Part shown: positions 52,572-62,599 of the stretch, piece by piece
Numbering within the stretch: the first letter of the stretch is position 1
Layout of the letters: every line of letters begins with the position of its first letter
Assembly: GCF_003815675.1 (NCBI RefSeq)
Contig: NZ_CP033918.1
Location: 3,100,001-3,164,000, forward strand
Direction: 5' to 3'
DNA from: Chryseobacterium sp. G0186
GTDB lineage: Bacteria > Bacteroidota > Bacteroidia > Flavobacteriales > Weeksellaceae
Length of the DNA stretch: 64,000 nucleotides
Made by a program: the position numbers and the translations under genes
Notes under the pieces: model-generated
The model's input: the letters and a program-made list of their open reading frames with translations, nothing else
Told to the model about the DNA's origin: nothing
Databases searched by the model: none

Positions 52572-53954
52572 TTAGATTAAACTCTTAATTTTAGCGATGA
52601 TATCATCTCCTAATTTATCTGCTTCTTCCTGAGATTTAGCTTCTGTATAAATTCTGATGATTGGTTCTGTATTTGATTTTCTAAGGTGAACCCAGTTATT
52701 TTCAAAATCAATTTTCACTCCATCTATCGTAGAAACTTGTTCATTTTGGTATTCCTGCTCCATTTTACTTAAAATAGCATCTACATCAATTTCCGGCGTC
52801 AGTTCTATTTTCTTTTTACCCATAAAGTAGCTTGGATATCCCGCTCTTAGCTCAGAAACCGTTTTGTTTTCTTTTGCTAAATGGGTTAAAAATAGTGCTA
52901 CTCCTACTAAAGAGTCTCTTCCGTAGTGAAGCTCAGGATAAATAATTCCTCCGTTTCCTTCTCCTCCAATTACAGCATTCTTTTCCTTCATTAAAGTAAC
53001 CACATTCACTTCTCCTACAGCACTTGCAAAGTATTCTGAATTATGGGAATGGGCTACGTCTCTCAGGGCACGGCTAGAAGAAAGGTTAGAGATTGCGGCA
53101 CCATTTTTATGTTTTAATAAGTAGTCTGCAACGGCAACTAAAGTATATTCTTCACCGAACATTTCTCCTTTTTCATCAATTAAGGCTAGTCTGTCTACGT
53201 CCGGATCGACCACAACTCCAAGGTCTGCGTTTTCTTTTTTTACCAATTCACAGATGTCTCCAAGGTGTTCTTTTAAAGGTTCCGGATTGTGTGGGAAATG
53301 ACCTGTGGGATCGCAGTATAATTTAACTGTTTCACAGCCCAGTTTATCTAATAACATTGGGATTGCGATTCCTCCTGTAGAGTTTACGGCATCCAATGCT
53401 ACCTTGAAGTTCTTTGCTTTAATTGCTTCAGCATCTACCATCGGTAAATCAAGGATCTGCTGAATATGAATATCAAAGGCATCTTCTCTTGTTTCATATT
53501 TTCCAAGATCATCTACTTCTGCATAGTTGAAGTCTTCACTTTCTGCCAAGGCAAGTACTTCTGCTCCGTTTTCACCGGTAATGAACTCTCCTTTTTCGTT
53601 TAAAAGCTTAAGGGCATTCCATTGTTTTGGGTTATGAGATGCTGTAAGGATGATCCCTCCGTCAGCTTTCAATTCAGGGACCATTATTTCAACAGTAGGG
53701 GTTGTAGAAAGGCCTAAATCAACCACATTAATCCCCAATCCCTGTAGTGTTGCAGTTACTAGGGAAGAAACCATTTGACCGGAGATTCTGGCATCTCTTC
53801 CGATGATAAGGGTAAGATCTTTTTTATTTTTATTGTTCTGAAGCCAGGTTCCAAATGCGGAGGCAAACTTCACCACATCAAGAGGGGTAAGGTTATCATT
53901 AACTTTTCCGCCTATTGTTCCGCGAATTCCTGAAATAGATTTTATTAACGACAT
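52572..53954 (-). CDS. glmM: Phosphoglucosamine mutase
   Basis: 460 residues of the phosphohexomutase superfamily. It has the ISGIRGTIGGKVNDNLTP N-terminus, the phosphoserine loop TASHNPKQWNALKLL near residue 101, the metal-binding DPDVDRLALID near residue 240, the sugar-binding GEGNGGIIYP near residue 324 and the phosphate-binding RKSNTEPIIRIYTEA at the end. It makes glucosamine-1-phosphate for UDP-GlcNAc, the precursor used by the mur enzymes. The serine loop (ASHNP rather than GSHNP-type phosphomannomutase variants) and family pattern favour GlmM. Confidence 0.88.
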   Translation of the reverse strand: MSLIKSISGIRGTIGGKVNDNLTPLDVVKFASAFGTWLQNNKNKKDLTLIIGRDARISGQMVSSLVTATLQGLGINVVDLGLSTTPTVEIMVPELKADGGIILTASHNPKQWNALKLLNEKGEFITGENGAEVLALAESEDFNYAEVDDLGKYETREDAFDIHIQQILDLPMVDAEAIKAKNFKVALDAVNSTGGIAIPMLLDKLGCETVKLYCDPTGHFPHNPEPLKEHLGDICELVKKENADLGVVVDPDVDRLALIDEKGEMFGEEYTLVAVADYLLKHKNGAAISNLSSSRALRDVAHSHNSEYFASAVGEVNVVTLMKEKNAVIGGEGNGGIIYPELHYGRDSLVGVALFLTHLAKENKTVSELRAGYPSYFMGKKKIELTPEIDVDAILSKMEQEYQNEQVSTIDGVKIDFENNWVHLRKSNTEPIIRIYTEAKSQEEADKLGDDIIAKIKSLI

Positions 53955-54024
53955 TATGTTTTTTATTTCTTATTGTTAGTATAATAATTTGTCCGAAACA
54001 AAGATACTTAAAAAGATTTTCAAC

Positions 54025-55038
54025 TTATAAAACCGGAATCTTTTTTTGAATTTTGTCATAGGTATTTTTTACAACTCTCGGAGGTGCAAAACGATAGCCT
54101 ATGTATAGCAAACCATACAGATTGTTGTTTTGTACCGCCTGGTTTTTAGTCTGATTATAGGCGTAAGCATTGAAATTCATTTTGCCGCCAAATAAAAACC
54201 GGTCCGTATTATATCCTACATGCAGACCGCCTTCCATTCTTAAGGTTAAATATTGTGCATTCATCCTTGCTCCGTCTTCCTGAACATTTCTATAGGTTGA
54301 AAATTTCCCACCCAGTCCAAGGGCAAAGTAAGGGGCTATATTTACATTTTTTCCAATGACCCAGTTGTAGAAATAACCCATGTTGGCTCCTATTTTATAT
54401 TGTGTTTCTTTATATTTCTGATCCTCAACCTTATTTCTGAAAACTGTAAGGTCATAGTCTAAAAACGGCACCCAGCTTCCCATGCTCTTACTTTGCCATT
54501 CTCCCTGGGTATAAATACTTTTTGCAGAAAAATTTTGGTTAAGAATATAGGATGTAGACCCTCCAAAGCTTTGCACTCTCAGATCCGGAAACTGGATATA
54601 AGGATCTCCCTCTTTCCAATTGGGAAAAAGATCTTTTGTATTTTCAATATAAAATCCTTTTACGTTCTTGTAGTAAAGAGTCTGAATAAATCTTTTGGGA
54701 AATAATCTGAAACTGAAGTCTGTATAGGAACTATTCCCTTTCAGTTCATTGTCTTTATTTTCTGAAAAAAATTGGGGAGCAAATGATAAGGTTGCGCTTA
54801 TAATTTTATAGTCAATAGATAAGGAAACCTTTGTCTTATTGTTGATTGAGAATATCTGCTCAGTCTGATTTCCCTCTTCTCCCTCCGAAAAAACATAGCT
54901 TTCGATATTGGTATCCAGGTTAGCACGGATCATTACCTGATCTGCGTAGGACTTGATATCTGTGGTATCTTTTTGTGCATTTACCGGGATGCCCAATAAA
55001 AACACGAATACAATAAATACGAGTCTTGGAAGATTCAA
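54025..55038 (-). CDS. DUF4421 outer-membrane protein
   Basis: 337 residues with a signal peptide ending near residue 21 (FVFLLGIPVNAQ). The remainder alternates like beta strands with many Tyr and Phe, compatible with an outer-membrane barrel. It belongs to DUF4421, of unknown function. It is read toward glmM and separated from the feo genes by about 65 bases; no operon partner is obvious. Confidence 0.78.
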   Translation of the reverse strand: MNLPRLVFIVFVFLLGIPVNAQKDTTDIKSYADQVMIRANLDTNIESYVFSEGEEGNQTEQIFSINNKTKVSLSIDYKIISATLSFAPQFFSENKDNELKGNSSYTDFSFRLFPKRFIQTLYYKNVKGFYIENTKDLFPNWKEGDPYIQFPDLRVQSFGGSTSYILNQNFSAKSIYTQGEWQSKSMGSWVPFLDYDLTVFRNKVEDQKYKETQYKIGANMGYFYNWVIGKNVNIAPYFALGLGGKFSTYRNVQEDGARMNAQYLTLRMEGGLHVGYNTDRFLFGGKMNFNAYAYNQTKNQAVQNNNLYGLLYIGYRFAPPRVVKNTYDKIQKKIPVL

Positions 55039-55104
55039 ACTGGATATTTTAAATTAAAAAAATGAAATTACTACATTTTTTTCAATTTCCTGTTTAAATC
55101 TAAG

Positions 55105-55257
55105 TTAAGAACAGCCGCAGTCTTTATCGCAATTTGTCCTTTTGGAACTGAATTTTTTAGGAGCAAAATTCTTTTTAAGCACCTTGAATAGAGAGTAACA
55201 TGCGAATGCTACAATTAATGCAATAAGGATGTACTGAAAAATTAATGAGGAATCCAT
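55105..55257 (-). CDS. FeoB-associated Cys-rich membrane protein
   Basis: 50-residue protein, start chosen at the ATG at 55257 that overlaps the feoB stop codon by one base (TAATG). It has one membrane segment (FQYILIALIVAFACYSLF) and a basic Cys-rich tail ending CDKDCGCS. Such small proteins are regularly found behind feoB in Bacteroidota and probably assist ferrous-iron uptake; the mechanism is not known. A longer upstream reading frame overlaps feoB and is discounted. Confidence 0.85.
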   Translation of the reverse strand: MDSSLIFQYILIALIVAFACYSLFKVLKKNFAPKKFSSKRTNCDKDCGCS

Positions 55258-57290
55258 TACTTTAAAATTTGATATACTATCATCGACACAAAATATGCCA
55301 AACCTGTCATCATAGCTACCTGAAAGCCGGTCCATTTCCAACTTTTGGTTTCTCTGTAGACTACTGCCAGTGTAGAGATACACTGCATTGCAAATGCATA
55401 GAATAGAAGAACTGAGATTCCGGTTGCAAAACTGAAGACTTTTTCTCCATTAGGCTTTACATCTCTTCTCATCTTATCAATTACTTTTACTTCGGGAGCA
55501 TCGTCTTCAAGACTGTAAAGGGTTGACATTGTTCCAACGAACACCTCTCTTGCCACGAAACTGGTAAGAATTCCCACTCCCATTTTCCAGTCGTATCCTA
55601 AAGGAGCAATTAAAGGTTCTATTCCTTTCCCAATTTTGGCAAGGTAGGAATGATCAAGTTCCACATTGGTAGCTACTACCTCATTTGGGTTCTGCTTAGG
55701 CCCGAAATAGCTTAAAAACCAGATAATAATACTTACAATGAAGATAATTTTTCCGGCTCCGGTGATGAAGTCCCACACTTTACCCAATACCATTTTAAGG
55801 TCATACCCGAAAAGTGGTTTTTTGTAAGCAGGAAGGTCCATTACCAAATAGGTTTTCCCTTTATCTTTAATAAATCCTTTAAGAATTGCTGCGGAAAGCA
55901 ATGCCACTAAAAAGCCAAGCAAATACATTCCCATCAAAACCAATGCCTTATATTTTATTCCCAGGAATGTTCCCTCAGAAATAATCAATCCGATAATGAT
56001 ACTGTATACGGGAAGTCTTGCCGAGCATGTCATGAATGGTGTTACCAATATGGTCAGCAATCTTTCTTTAACGTTCTCAATATTTCTTGTGGAAATTACC
56101 GCCGGAATAGCACAGGCTGTTCCTGAAACCAGGGGAACAATACTTTTTCCGTTAAGACCAAATGGACGAAGAAGTCTATCCATAAGGAAAACAACCCTCG
56201 CCATATATCCTGAATCCTCTAGTAAATAAAGGAAATATAATAAAATTCCGATTTGTGGTGCAAAAACTACAATTCCTCCGATTCCTGGAACAATTCCGTT
56301 GGAGATTAATGAATTGACAGGTCCTTCCGGAAGATGTTCAGCCGTAAAAGCAGCCAACCATGAGAAAGACTCTTCAATCCAGTTCATTGGATATTCTGCA
56401 AGGAAAAAAACGCTCTGGAAAATCACCAATAGAATAAGTAGGAAGACTACATATCCCCAGAATTTATGCACTAAAACCTTATCCAGCTTTTCAGTTAACA
56501 ATTCTTTGAACTGTGGTTTCTTGGAAATTACGTTATCCAGTATTTTATCAACATTTTGATATCTTCTTACCGTTTCCTGAACCTGTAGTCTTTTAGGAAC
56601 CAAGCTCTTAGAATCTGATTCATTAATCTGATCCATTACGGATTCCAGTTTTCCCAGATCTGTACCCAATGAAAGGCTCATCCAGGCCTTATATTCATTA
56701 TCAATACCTTTATGAGACACTAACTTCTGTATAAAATCTCTATGTTCAGCCGGGGTTTCAAAAGAAAGTTTATCTGTCTTTACAAACTCATTGTTGTAAA
56801 CAGCCTCCCTTACTTCATTGATCCCAATCTGTTCTTTGGCATTGGTCTCAATAATCTTAATTCCCAATGCTTCGGAAAATTGTTGAATATCAATAGTAAC
56901 TCCTCTTCGTTCTGCCTGGTCAATCTGATTAACAATCAAAATGATAGGAATACCAAGATCCTGAATCTGTTGAAATAAAAGAAGACCTCTTTTTAAGCTT
57001 AATGCTTCAAGAATATAAACAACACCTGCGTAGTTTTTCTGTTCATCGATAAGGTATTTTGAAAAAATAGCCTCATCTTCTGAACTTGGATACACACTGT
57101 AAGAGCCCGGAAGGTCAATAACCTCAACGTCCTCATTTTTATATGCGTAGTTTCCCGAATGGCTTGCAACGGTAACACCTGCATAGTTTCCGGTTTTTTG
57201 CTTTTTGTTACAAAGTGCATTAAAAACCGTTGATTTTCCTACGTTTGGATTTCCAACTAAAAGTATTTGTTTTTTCTTGTTTGCCTGCAT
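55257..57290 (-). CDS. feoB: Ferrous iron transporter FeoB
   Basis: 677 residues. N-terminal G-protein domain: LVGNPNVGKSTVFNAL (G1), GNYAGVTVASHSG (G2), DLPGSYSVYP (G3) and VNQIDQAE (G4). A helical linker and spacer precede the permease with gate motifs: IVPGIGGIVVF, the VSGTACAIPAV block with the Cys, and a second gate near residues 425-440 (TPFMTCSARLP). Imports Fe(II) through the inner membrane. It starts one base after the feoA stop overlap, so feoA, feoB and the Cys-rich gene form a tight operon. Confidence 0.96.
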   Translation of the reverse strand: MQANKKKQILLVGNPNVGKSTVFNALCNKKQKTGNYAGVTVASHSGNYAYKNEDVEVIDLPGSYSVYPSSEDEAIFSKYLIDEQKNYAGVVYILEALSLKRGLLLFQQIQDLGIPIILIVNQIDQAERRGVTIDIQQFSEALGIKIIETNAKEQIGINEVREAVYNNEFVKTDKLSFETPAEHRDFIQKLVSHKGIDNEYKAWMSLSLGTDLGKLESVMDQINESDSKSLVPKRLQVQETVRRYQNVDKILDNVISKKPQFKELLTEKLDKVLVHKFWGYVVFLLILLVIFQSVFFLAEYPMNWIEESFSWLAAFTAEHLPEGPVNSLISNGIVPGIGGIVVFAPQIGILLYFLYLLEDSGYMARVVFLMDRLLRPFGLNGKSIVPLVSGTACAIPAVISTRNIENVKERLLTILVTPFMTCSARLPVYSIIIGLIISEGTFLGIKYKALVLMGMYLLGFLVALLSAAILKGFIKDKGKTYLVMDLPAYKKPLFGYDLKMVLGKVWDFITGAGKIIFIVSIIIWFLSYFGPKQNPNEVVATNVELDHSYLAKIGKGIEPLIAPLGYDWKMGVGILTSFVAREVFVGTMSTLYSLEDDAPEVKVIDKMRRDVKPNGEKVFSFATGISVLLFYAFAMQCISTLAVVYRETKSWKWTGFQVAMMTGLAYFVSMIVYQILK

Positions 57291-57544
57291 TAATTCAATT
57301 CTTCAACAATGATATAATCTCCTTCTTCCTCACGAAGAGCAATTCGGCTTTTTTCTGCTCCAAATTCTACATACATTGGTCCATTGAATGGAGCCTGGTA
57401 CAAAACCCTGAATACGGTCTCCGGAAGGAGCCCCATTTCAATGATTTTATTGGGCATCTTCAGATGATCGTTATCATACCCCAATATCTTTCCTATTTTA
57501 TTTTTAGGAAATCCACTTAATTTATGTAATCCTTTATCTTTCAA
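57290..57544 (-). CDS. feoA: FeoA domain protein
   Basis: 84 residues with the SH3-like FeoA fold: LSGFPKNKIGKILGY, LKMPNKIIEMGLLPETVFRVL, MYVEFGAEKSRIALREEE. Small partner of FeoB, thought to modulate its transport. Its stop overlaps feoB by one base. First gene of the feo operon, with an operator-like palindrome upstream. Confidence 0.93.
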   Translation of the reverse strand: MKDKGLHKLSGFPKNKIGKILGYDNDHLKMPNKIIEMGLLPETVFRVLYQAPFNGPMYVEFGAEKSRIALREEEGDYIIVEELN

Positions 57545-57563
57545 AGCCTAAATTTTTGTATTG

Positions 57564-57571
57564 CAAATATA
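57564..57571 (-). promoter_or_regulatory. -7 element of the feoA operon
   Basis: TATATTTG on the minus strand, 20 bases ahead of the feoA start. The palindrome lies directly upstream of it. Confidence 0.65.
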
Positions 57572-57574
57572 CGC

Positions 57575-57595
57575 TATTTAAATTTAATCTAAATA
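57575..57595. promoter_or_regulatory. Palindromic operator-like site before feoA
   Basis: Twenty-one bases with 18 symmetric positions: TATTTA-AATTTAATC-TAAATA. It covers the -33/-7 spacer of the feoA promoter. The 17-base run AATTTAATCTAAATAAC (57581-57597) recurs with one change upstream of the cupin-8 gene at 62586-62602. The shape and iron gene context suggest a Fur- or DtxR-type repressor site (inference). Confidence 0.65.
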
Positions 57596-57611
57596 ACGAT
57601 ACTCCATAAAA

Positions 57612-57649
57612 AAATCAACCCAAATACATTACTGCACCTGGGTTGATTT
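57612..57649 (-). terminator. Terminator after the GLPGLI gene
   Basis: Perfect 11-base arms AAATCAACCCA and TGGGTTGATTT, with seven T following on the minus strand. It is 30 bases beyond the stop codon. Confidence 0.9.
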
Positions 57650-57679
57650 GGAATATAATTTAGTTGATATGAATCTTTT

Positions 57680-58603
57680 TTATTTTCCTACTTTTTCGAC
57701 TGTTCCAACACTTAATTTAGTGTAAGGCGGTTCTATAGGATTATCATTTGCGTCATAAAATTCTTTGTACTGTTTTTCCTGCTTCTTCATCATGTCTCCC
57801 ACGGTTCCATCCATACCCGGAATTGTTTTAGACATCATCTCCTGTGTAATCATTGGTCTTACAGAAGCAAAAGGGTCCTTTTTAAAGTCACTGAATGCCT
57901 TTTCAAATTTCTCTCTTGATAAATCTTTTACCTTTCCTCCTGAAGCTTGCATAAGATTTTCGATATAAGAAAACTCTGTATAGTCTTTCACTTTTTTATT
58001 CCCCTGCAATACCCATGAATAATTTTTGTCAGCATCTTCAATTTTTACAATTAAACCCGGAAGTCCATAAAATTTGTAAGGTCCATCCTGGAAAGGTATA
58101 TCTGTGGTAAACCATGCTGTCCATTTTTTATCACCGAATTCTGTAGTGGCTTTCTGAGTATTGTATTCTCCTATTTTCTGTTTATCTCCAAGAATTTTCC
58201 AGTTGAACTTTAAGTTTTCACTATATCCAATATTGGTAGGAGTAAAGCCATTGGCAATTTTGTCAACATACTGAACTTGCATTCCCGGATACGTTTTATA
58301 GACCCTTGCTGAAATCTTTGGCATTTTCAGAGATTTTGAAAGGTCCTTCATAATTCCGGCTTTCTTCATTGCTTCTATCTCAACTTTCATGATAGAGTCT
58401 TGTGCAATTACTGTATAATCCTGGTACACTGACCTGTTTTTATCTGTAATATCCAAAATTGTAATTACCTTGTCTAGCTTTGCAGAGTCTTTTTTAGGCT
58501 TAAAGGTCAGTTCATAAAAGAATCGGTTGGCCGTTTCCTTAGTATCCTGAGCACTGGTAAAAGCAAAAAAAGCGATAAGAAATACTGAAAACAACTTTTT
58601 CAT
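57680..58603 (-). CDS. GLPGLI family protein
   Basis: 307 residues with a signal peptide to about residue 18 (FLIAFFAFTSAQ). The family name motif is visible as YKFYGLPGLIVKIED near residue 185, in an otherwise beta-rich exported protein. GLPGLI proteins occur next to TonB-dependent-receptor-like outer-membrane proteins in Flavobacteriia; one is encoded about 700 bases away in the same orientation. The function is unknown. Confidence 0.9.
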   Translation of the reverse strand: MKKLFSVFLIAFFAFTSAQDTKETANRFFYELTFKPKKDSAKLDKVITILDITDKNRSVYQDYTVIAQDSIMKVEIEAMKKAGIMKDLSKSLKMPKISARVYKTYPGMQVQYVDKIANGFTPTNIGYSENLKFNWKILGDKQKIGEYNTQKATTEFGDKKWTAWFTTDIPFQDGPYKFYGLPGLIVKIEDADKNYSWVLQGNKKVKDYTEFSYIENLMQASGGKVKDLSREKFEKAFSDFKKDPFASVRPMITQEMMSKTIPGMDGTVGDMMKKQEKQYKEFYDANDNPIEPPYTKLSVGTVEKVGK

Positions 58604-58783
58604 TTTTCAAGTTTATTAATTAGTAATCAGTTATACAATTTTGTTACAGGTTTATACAATTTTATTTATTTTTTAATCTTTTCACTTCTCTAAACCGGTA
58701 TCAAAATCACAAAAATTATGATTCTGTTAAAACATTTTCAGCTTTAAAAGTTTTATCTTTAATCTTCTCAAAAACAAAATATT

Positions 58784-59281
58784 ATGGACACTTTATCACA
58801 ATTTAAAAATGAGCTGGAAGCAGAATATCAAACAACCAGAAAGTTTTTTGAAACCTACCCTCATGAAAAAAATGATTATGCTCCCCATGAAAAAAGCATG
58901 AAGCTGATGCCACTTGCCACTCATATTGCAGAAATCTTTGAATGGCCCCATACAATGCTCAAAACTTCTGAGCTTGATTTTGGAAGTGGTGATTATCAAC
59001 CCAAGCAACTTTCAACCAAAGAAGATCTTTTACAGGCTCTTGACCAAAATTTTAAGTCAGGAAAAGAAGCTCTTGAAAATGCCAACGAAAGTGACCTTAA
59101 TGCAAGCTGGGCATTGAAAAACAATGGACAGGAACTGGCAAAATGGACTAAGTATGAATCAATCCGTCATGCTTTGAATCAAATTACCCATCATAGGGCA
59201 CAACTGGGTGTTTATTACAGATTAAATGACATTCCTCTTCCGGGAAGTTATGGTCCCTCTGCAGATTATCAAAGTTTTTAA
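58784..59281 (+). CDS. DinB-family protein
   Basis: 165 residues, four-helix bundle of the DinB/YfiT type. Metal-binding histidines are plausible at PLATHIAEIFEWPH (near residue 48) and at HALNQITHHRAQLGVYYR (near 130). Such proteins are often thiol-dependent transferases (for bacillithiol in some lineages). It lies on the opposite strand between the GLPGLI and the TonB-receptor-like genes. Confidence 0.88.
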   Translation: MDTLSQFKNELEAEYQTTRKFFETYPHEKNDYAPHEKSMKLMPLATHIAEIFEWPHTMLKTSELDFGSGDYQPKQLSTKEDLLQALDQNFKSGKEALENANESDLNASWALKNNGQELAKWTKYESIRHALNQITHHRAQLGVYYRLNDIPLPGSYGPSADYQSF

Positions 59282-59300
59282 CTGATCATATATCTCAATA

Positions 59301-59330
59301 AAAAAACCAATCCCAGCGGATTGGTTTTTT
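59301..59330. terminator. Bidirectional terminator between convergent genes
   Basis: Perfect 13-base arms, AAAAAACCAATCC and GGATTGGTTTTTT, around CAGC. It ends both the DinB gene and the TonB-receptor-like gene. Confidence 0.95.
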
Positions 59331-59332
59331 AT

Positions 59333-62044
59333 TTATTTAAAGTTGAACTTTACAGAGAACATCACCTGACTAGGGCGAAGCTGCATTGCGGTATTGGTTA
59401 TCACTGCATTATTGATATCAATTTTTTCAAATACCTTTCTGTTGGCAATATTCATCCATTTCAACTCGAAATCCACTTTCTTTTTAGCCCAGGAAAACTG
59501 GTAAGATAAGTCAAAAAATGCATTGTTATATTTCAGGTCTCTTGTTTTTGAGTTGATCTGATCCCAGTAAAATCCAATGGTATGATTTTCCAGCGGATAA
59601 AAGAAAACATTCAAGTTATGGGTATAGCTTTCACTTTTCCCTAAGTTTCCTTTCATGAAAATATTAGACTGCTTATTCCATGTTTTAGAGGCATTAAAAT
59701 CTACACTCATCCATGAAAAGTAGGTGTTATTAAATTTAAATCCTAGTGTATTCGCATCATTCTTATTATCTATAAAATCTGTATTTCTGATGAGCTGTGA
59801 TTTTGAAACCGTATTGTTATAGGTAAATGAAGCATTGGTTTTAAATTTTGGAAAATATTTTCCAATTTCTGCATAATAGCTATTGTTGGTTCTCTTATTC
59901 TCTCTTTCAAGGTATTCGGTAACACTGAATCCATATGCATTTACAGAAACTGAAGAAATCAGGTTATTTTTAGTGTCTCCGAGTCTGCTTCCTACATTGA
60001 AGAAAAGGTTATTCAATGGATTTCTGTATTCCAGTCTTGCTCCAATATTTTTGCTATTCGACTGTGGAATCGGGTTGGAAGGGTTCATTACACTAAAGCT
60101 TCCCGGATTTGTCATAATATAACCACCGTAGGCCGTCTGTATATCTCCGAAGTTATTGCTTATGTTCCCACTTATACTGGCTTTAAAGAATGAAGCAAAT
60201 GAGTACTGTACAAAGGCATTTGGGGTAAATGTTGTTCTGTTCAGCGTTTTTGAGACATTTCTGATGACATCATCTGCTTTAATATTATTGAAGTTCACCG
60301 GAAAGTTTGCAAATACACTCCATGCTTCTGACTTATAGTTGACTCCAAGGGATGCTGATGGTGTAATTTCTGTAAATTTTAAACTGTTTTCATAAGCCGG
60401 ACTATTGAAATTAGGGTTTCCTGAAGTGGTAATTCCATCAAAATTGGTATCCAGTTTATTGGTTGTATAGTCAAATCCCACCTGCGGAGTAAAAGTCCAG
60501 CCTTTTTTGGTAAAACTTATGTTAGCAGAATGTGATGTATCTAATGTTCTTATTCTAAAACGCTGCCACGCTAAGCTTCCGGGAACGAAGTCTATTGTAC
60601 CCAAAGGATCCGTATTGGATGCTCTGTAGGGAATTTTCATATAATTCGCCGGAGAAATCTCCAGAGTCTGTCTATCGTCCTGATAATTGATATAGGATTT
60701 GAGATTAACCATTTTTTCCTTCCATGGAATAATGGTGCTTAAAGAGTTCTGAAAAGAAGAGGTGGGAGATTCTACGGCTTCCATTCCGTTTCTTGTAGAA
60801 GCGCTGTCTCTTCGATAAGCGTTGGTTCGATCTCCGTTCCAATATTGTGAGAAAGTAGTTGTATTTTTAAAAAATCCTTTCTTGGCGTTTTTAGTAAAAA
60901 TAAGTTCTCCCTTTAATTTATCTGTATAAAAATTATTAAGGAACCTGGTATCATATTGCGTGTTCTGCTGGAAGTCATTGGTTGTACTTGATGATTCTCT
61001 TTCTACCGCATTATTGGTATAGTTGGCATTGGCTTTAAATTCCCATTCTTTTTTCTTATCAATATTGGTAAGGTAGTTTGCAGACAAATAATGTACACTG
61101 TTCAGCAGGTATCTTTTTACGGGAAGATTAGGAACATCAGCTTTTTCCACGCTTAACCAGTTATTTTGAGAAACATTGGTTCTCTTTCCTTCCCATCCGT
61201 TTCCAAAAGCAAGAATATTTCCTTCATTTTCCACCTGCTCTCCCATGTTATTGGTTTTATAGTTGACCACCCATTGGCTTTTTTGTCCGAAAAACATGGG
61301 TGTCAATTTCACATTCCAAAGCCATGGATCTCCAAAACCGGTTCCCACTTCTCCTCTACCTGTCATGGTCACGGAGTTCTTAAGCTTTATATTAATAGCC
61401 GCCTGATCTGAGGGCACTTTATCCTGAAGAATCTTTACCGGTTGGTGGTTTTCAAGAACTTCCACCTTTTGTACAGCATCTTTTGGAAGTGAGTTGTTAA
61501 TTGTGCCATAACCTCCTTCCATAAGGTCTTTCCCATTAACATAGAATTTATTGATGGCATTTCCCTGGTAAAGAATAGTCCCGTCTGTATTCACTTCAAT
61601 TCCGGGAATTTTTTTCATTACATCTGCCAGAGTCCTGTCATTTTTGCTGTTGAAGGCCTTAAGATCGTAGGAAATAGTGTCTCCTCTCGCTGTAATCATT
61701 TTGGTTTTCAGCTGTACTTCCTTTATTTCTGTTGCTTCAGACTGCATTTTAAAATTCAGAACCTGATCACTATTTCCAATCTGCTTTGTAAGCGGCTTTT
61801 GATTAAATGCTTTCACCTTAAGATCCACGTTGGATTCGGCAGAAGTAAATGTCACCTTGTATTCTCCTTTAGAATTGGTAATTCCATAGGCGAGGATAGC
61901 ATCTTTTCCTGGCTCTTCTATAGTTACACTGGCACTAGGGATAGCTACCCCGTCATCATCCGTGATCTTTCCTGAAACTGTTTTCTGTGCAAAGGTGAGC
62001 ACCGTAAAAAAGAGCATCAGAAATAAGGAAACATTTTTTTTCAT
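59333..62044 (-). CDS. Outer-membrane beta-barrel protein, TonB-receptor-like
   Basis: 903 residues: a signal peptide to about residue 19, a carboxypeptidase-regulatory-like domain (about 20-115, VSGKITDDDGVAIPSASVTIEEPG), a plug-like region (MKKIPGIEVNTDGTILYQGNAINKFYVNGKDL) and a large barrel ending with an aromatic strand (QVMFSVKFNF). There is no clear TonB box, so it may be a receptor-like channel. It is oriented with the GLPGLI gene, with which such proteins usually pair. The substrate is unknown. Confidence 0.88.
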   Translation of the reverse strand: MKKNVSLFLMLFFTVLTFAQKTVSGKITDDDGVAIPSASVTIEEPGKDAILAYGITNSKGEYKVTFTSAESNVDLKVKAFNQKPLTKQIGNSDQVLNFKMQSEATEIKEVQLKTKMITARGDTISYDLKAFNSKNDRTLADVMKKIPGIEVNTDGTILYQGNAINKFYVNGKDLMEGGYGTINNSLPKDAVQKVEVLENHQPVKILQDKVPSDQAAINIKLKNSVTMTGRGEVGTGFGDPWLWNVKLTPMFFGQKSQWVVNYKTNNMGEQVENEGNILAFGNGWEGKRTNVSQNNWLSVEKADVPNLPVKRYLLNSVHYLSANYLTNIDKKKEWEFKANANYTNNAVERESSSTTNDFQQNTQYDTRFLNNFYTDKLKGELIFTKNAKKGFFKNTTTFSQYWNGDRTNAYRRDSASTRNGMEAVESPTSSFQNSLSTIIPWKEKMVNLKSYINYQDDRQTLEISPANYMKIPYRASNTDPLGTIDFVPGSLAWQRFRIRTLDTSHSANISFTKKGWTFTPQVGFDYTTNKLDTNFDGITTSGNPNFNSPAYENSLKFTEITPSASLGVNYKSEAWSVFANFPVNFNNIKADDVIRNVSKTLNRTTFTPNAFVQYSFASFFKASISGNISNNFGDIQTAYGGYIMTNPGSFSVMNPSNPIPQSNSKNIGARLEYRNPLNNLFFNVGSRLGDTKNNLISSVSVNAYGFSVTEYLERENKRTNNSYYAEIGKYFPKFKTNASFTYNNTVSKSQLIRNTDFIDNKNDANTLGFKFNNTYFSWMSVDFNASKTWNKQSNIFMKGNLGKSESYTHNLNVFFYPLENHTIGFYWDQINSKTRDLKYNNAFFDLSYQFSWAKKKVDFELKWMNIANRKVFEKIDINNAVITNTAMQLRPSQVMFSVKFNFK

Positions 62045-62586
62045 ATTTACTATTTGAATAATTAGTTAATCATTCTAGCTTTTCGTTACACTTTTTTAAA
62101 GATCTGTTTTATCTTCAAAAGTTAAATCTTATCTTAATCAACCCTCTTATAATCTGTCTTTAATTACGAAGAAAGAACTTAAACCACAGAAAATTTGAGA
62201 GAAGAATTCAGGTCTTTTTCACTCAAATCACCTCATGTTGAAAAACAAAACACGTAAAATACACATTATCATAATATTGAATAAAAATTAAAAAATATTG
62301 ATTTTTATTTTCAAATTAAAAAAATTTCACATAATTACAATAATCAAAATTTAATTTAAAATTATTTCCCTATTTATTGAATTGAAATCATAAAACAAGC
62401 AATCTAACTTTATTTTATCAACCTTGAACTTCGATTATTTATCAATCAAAAGCTTTATATTGGTCCCAGAATGGATTTTTTTCCTCAATTTGTGTTTTTA
62501 CCCTGTAAATCTTTTGCAGGGTATTTTTTGTTATTTGTGCAATAAAACATAAATTTTAGCTCAAAAAGAATAATATTTATGTTTTA

Positions 62587-62599
62587 ATTTAGTCTAAAT
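62587..62599. promoter_or_regulatory. Palindromic site similar to the feoA operator
   Basis: ATTTAG-T-CTAAAT is a perfect 13-base palindrome. The 17-base stretch 62586-62602 differs from 57581-57597 before feoA at one base only. It lies 91 bases before the cupin-8 start codon. Confidence 0.6.

Noticed and set aside
55105..55383. Longer 92-residue form of the Cys-rich protein
   Set aside because: The extra N-terminal residues overlap feoB in another frame; the ATG overlapping the feoB stop is the natural start.
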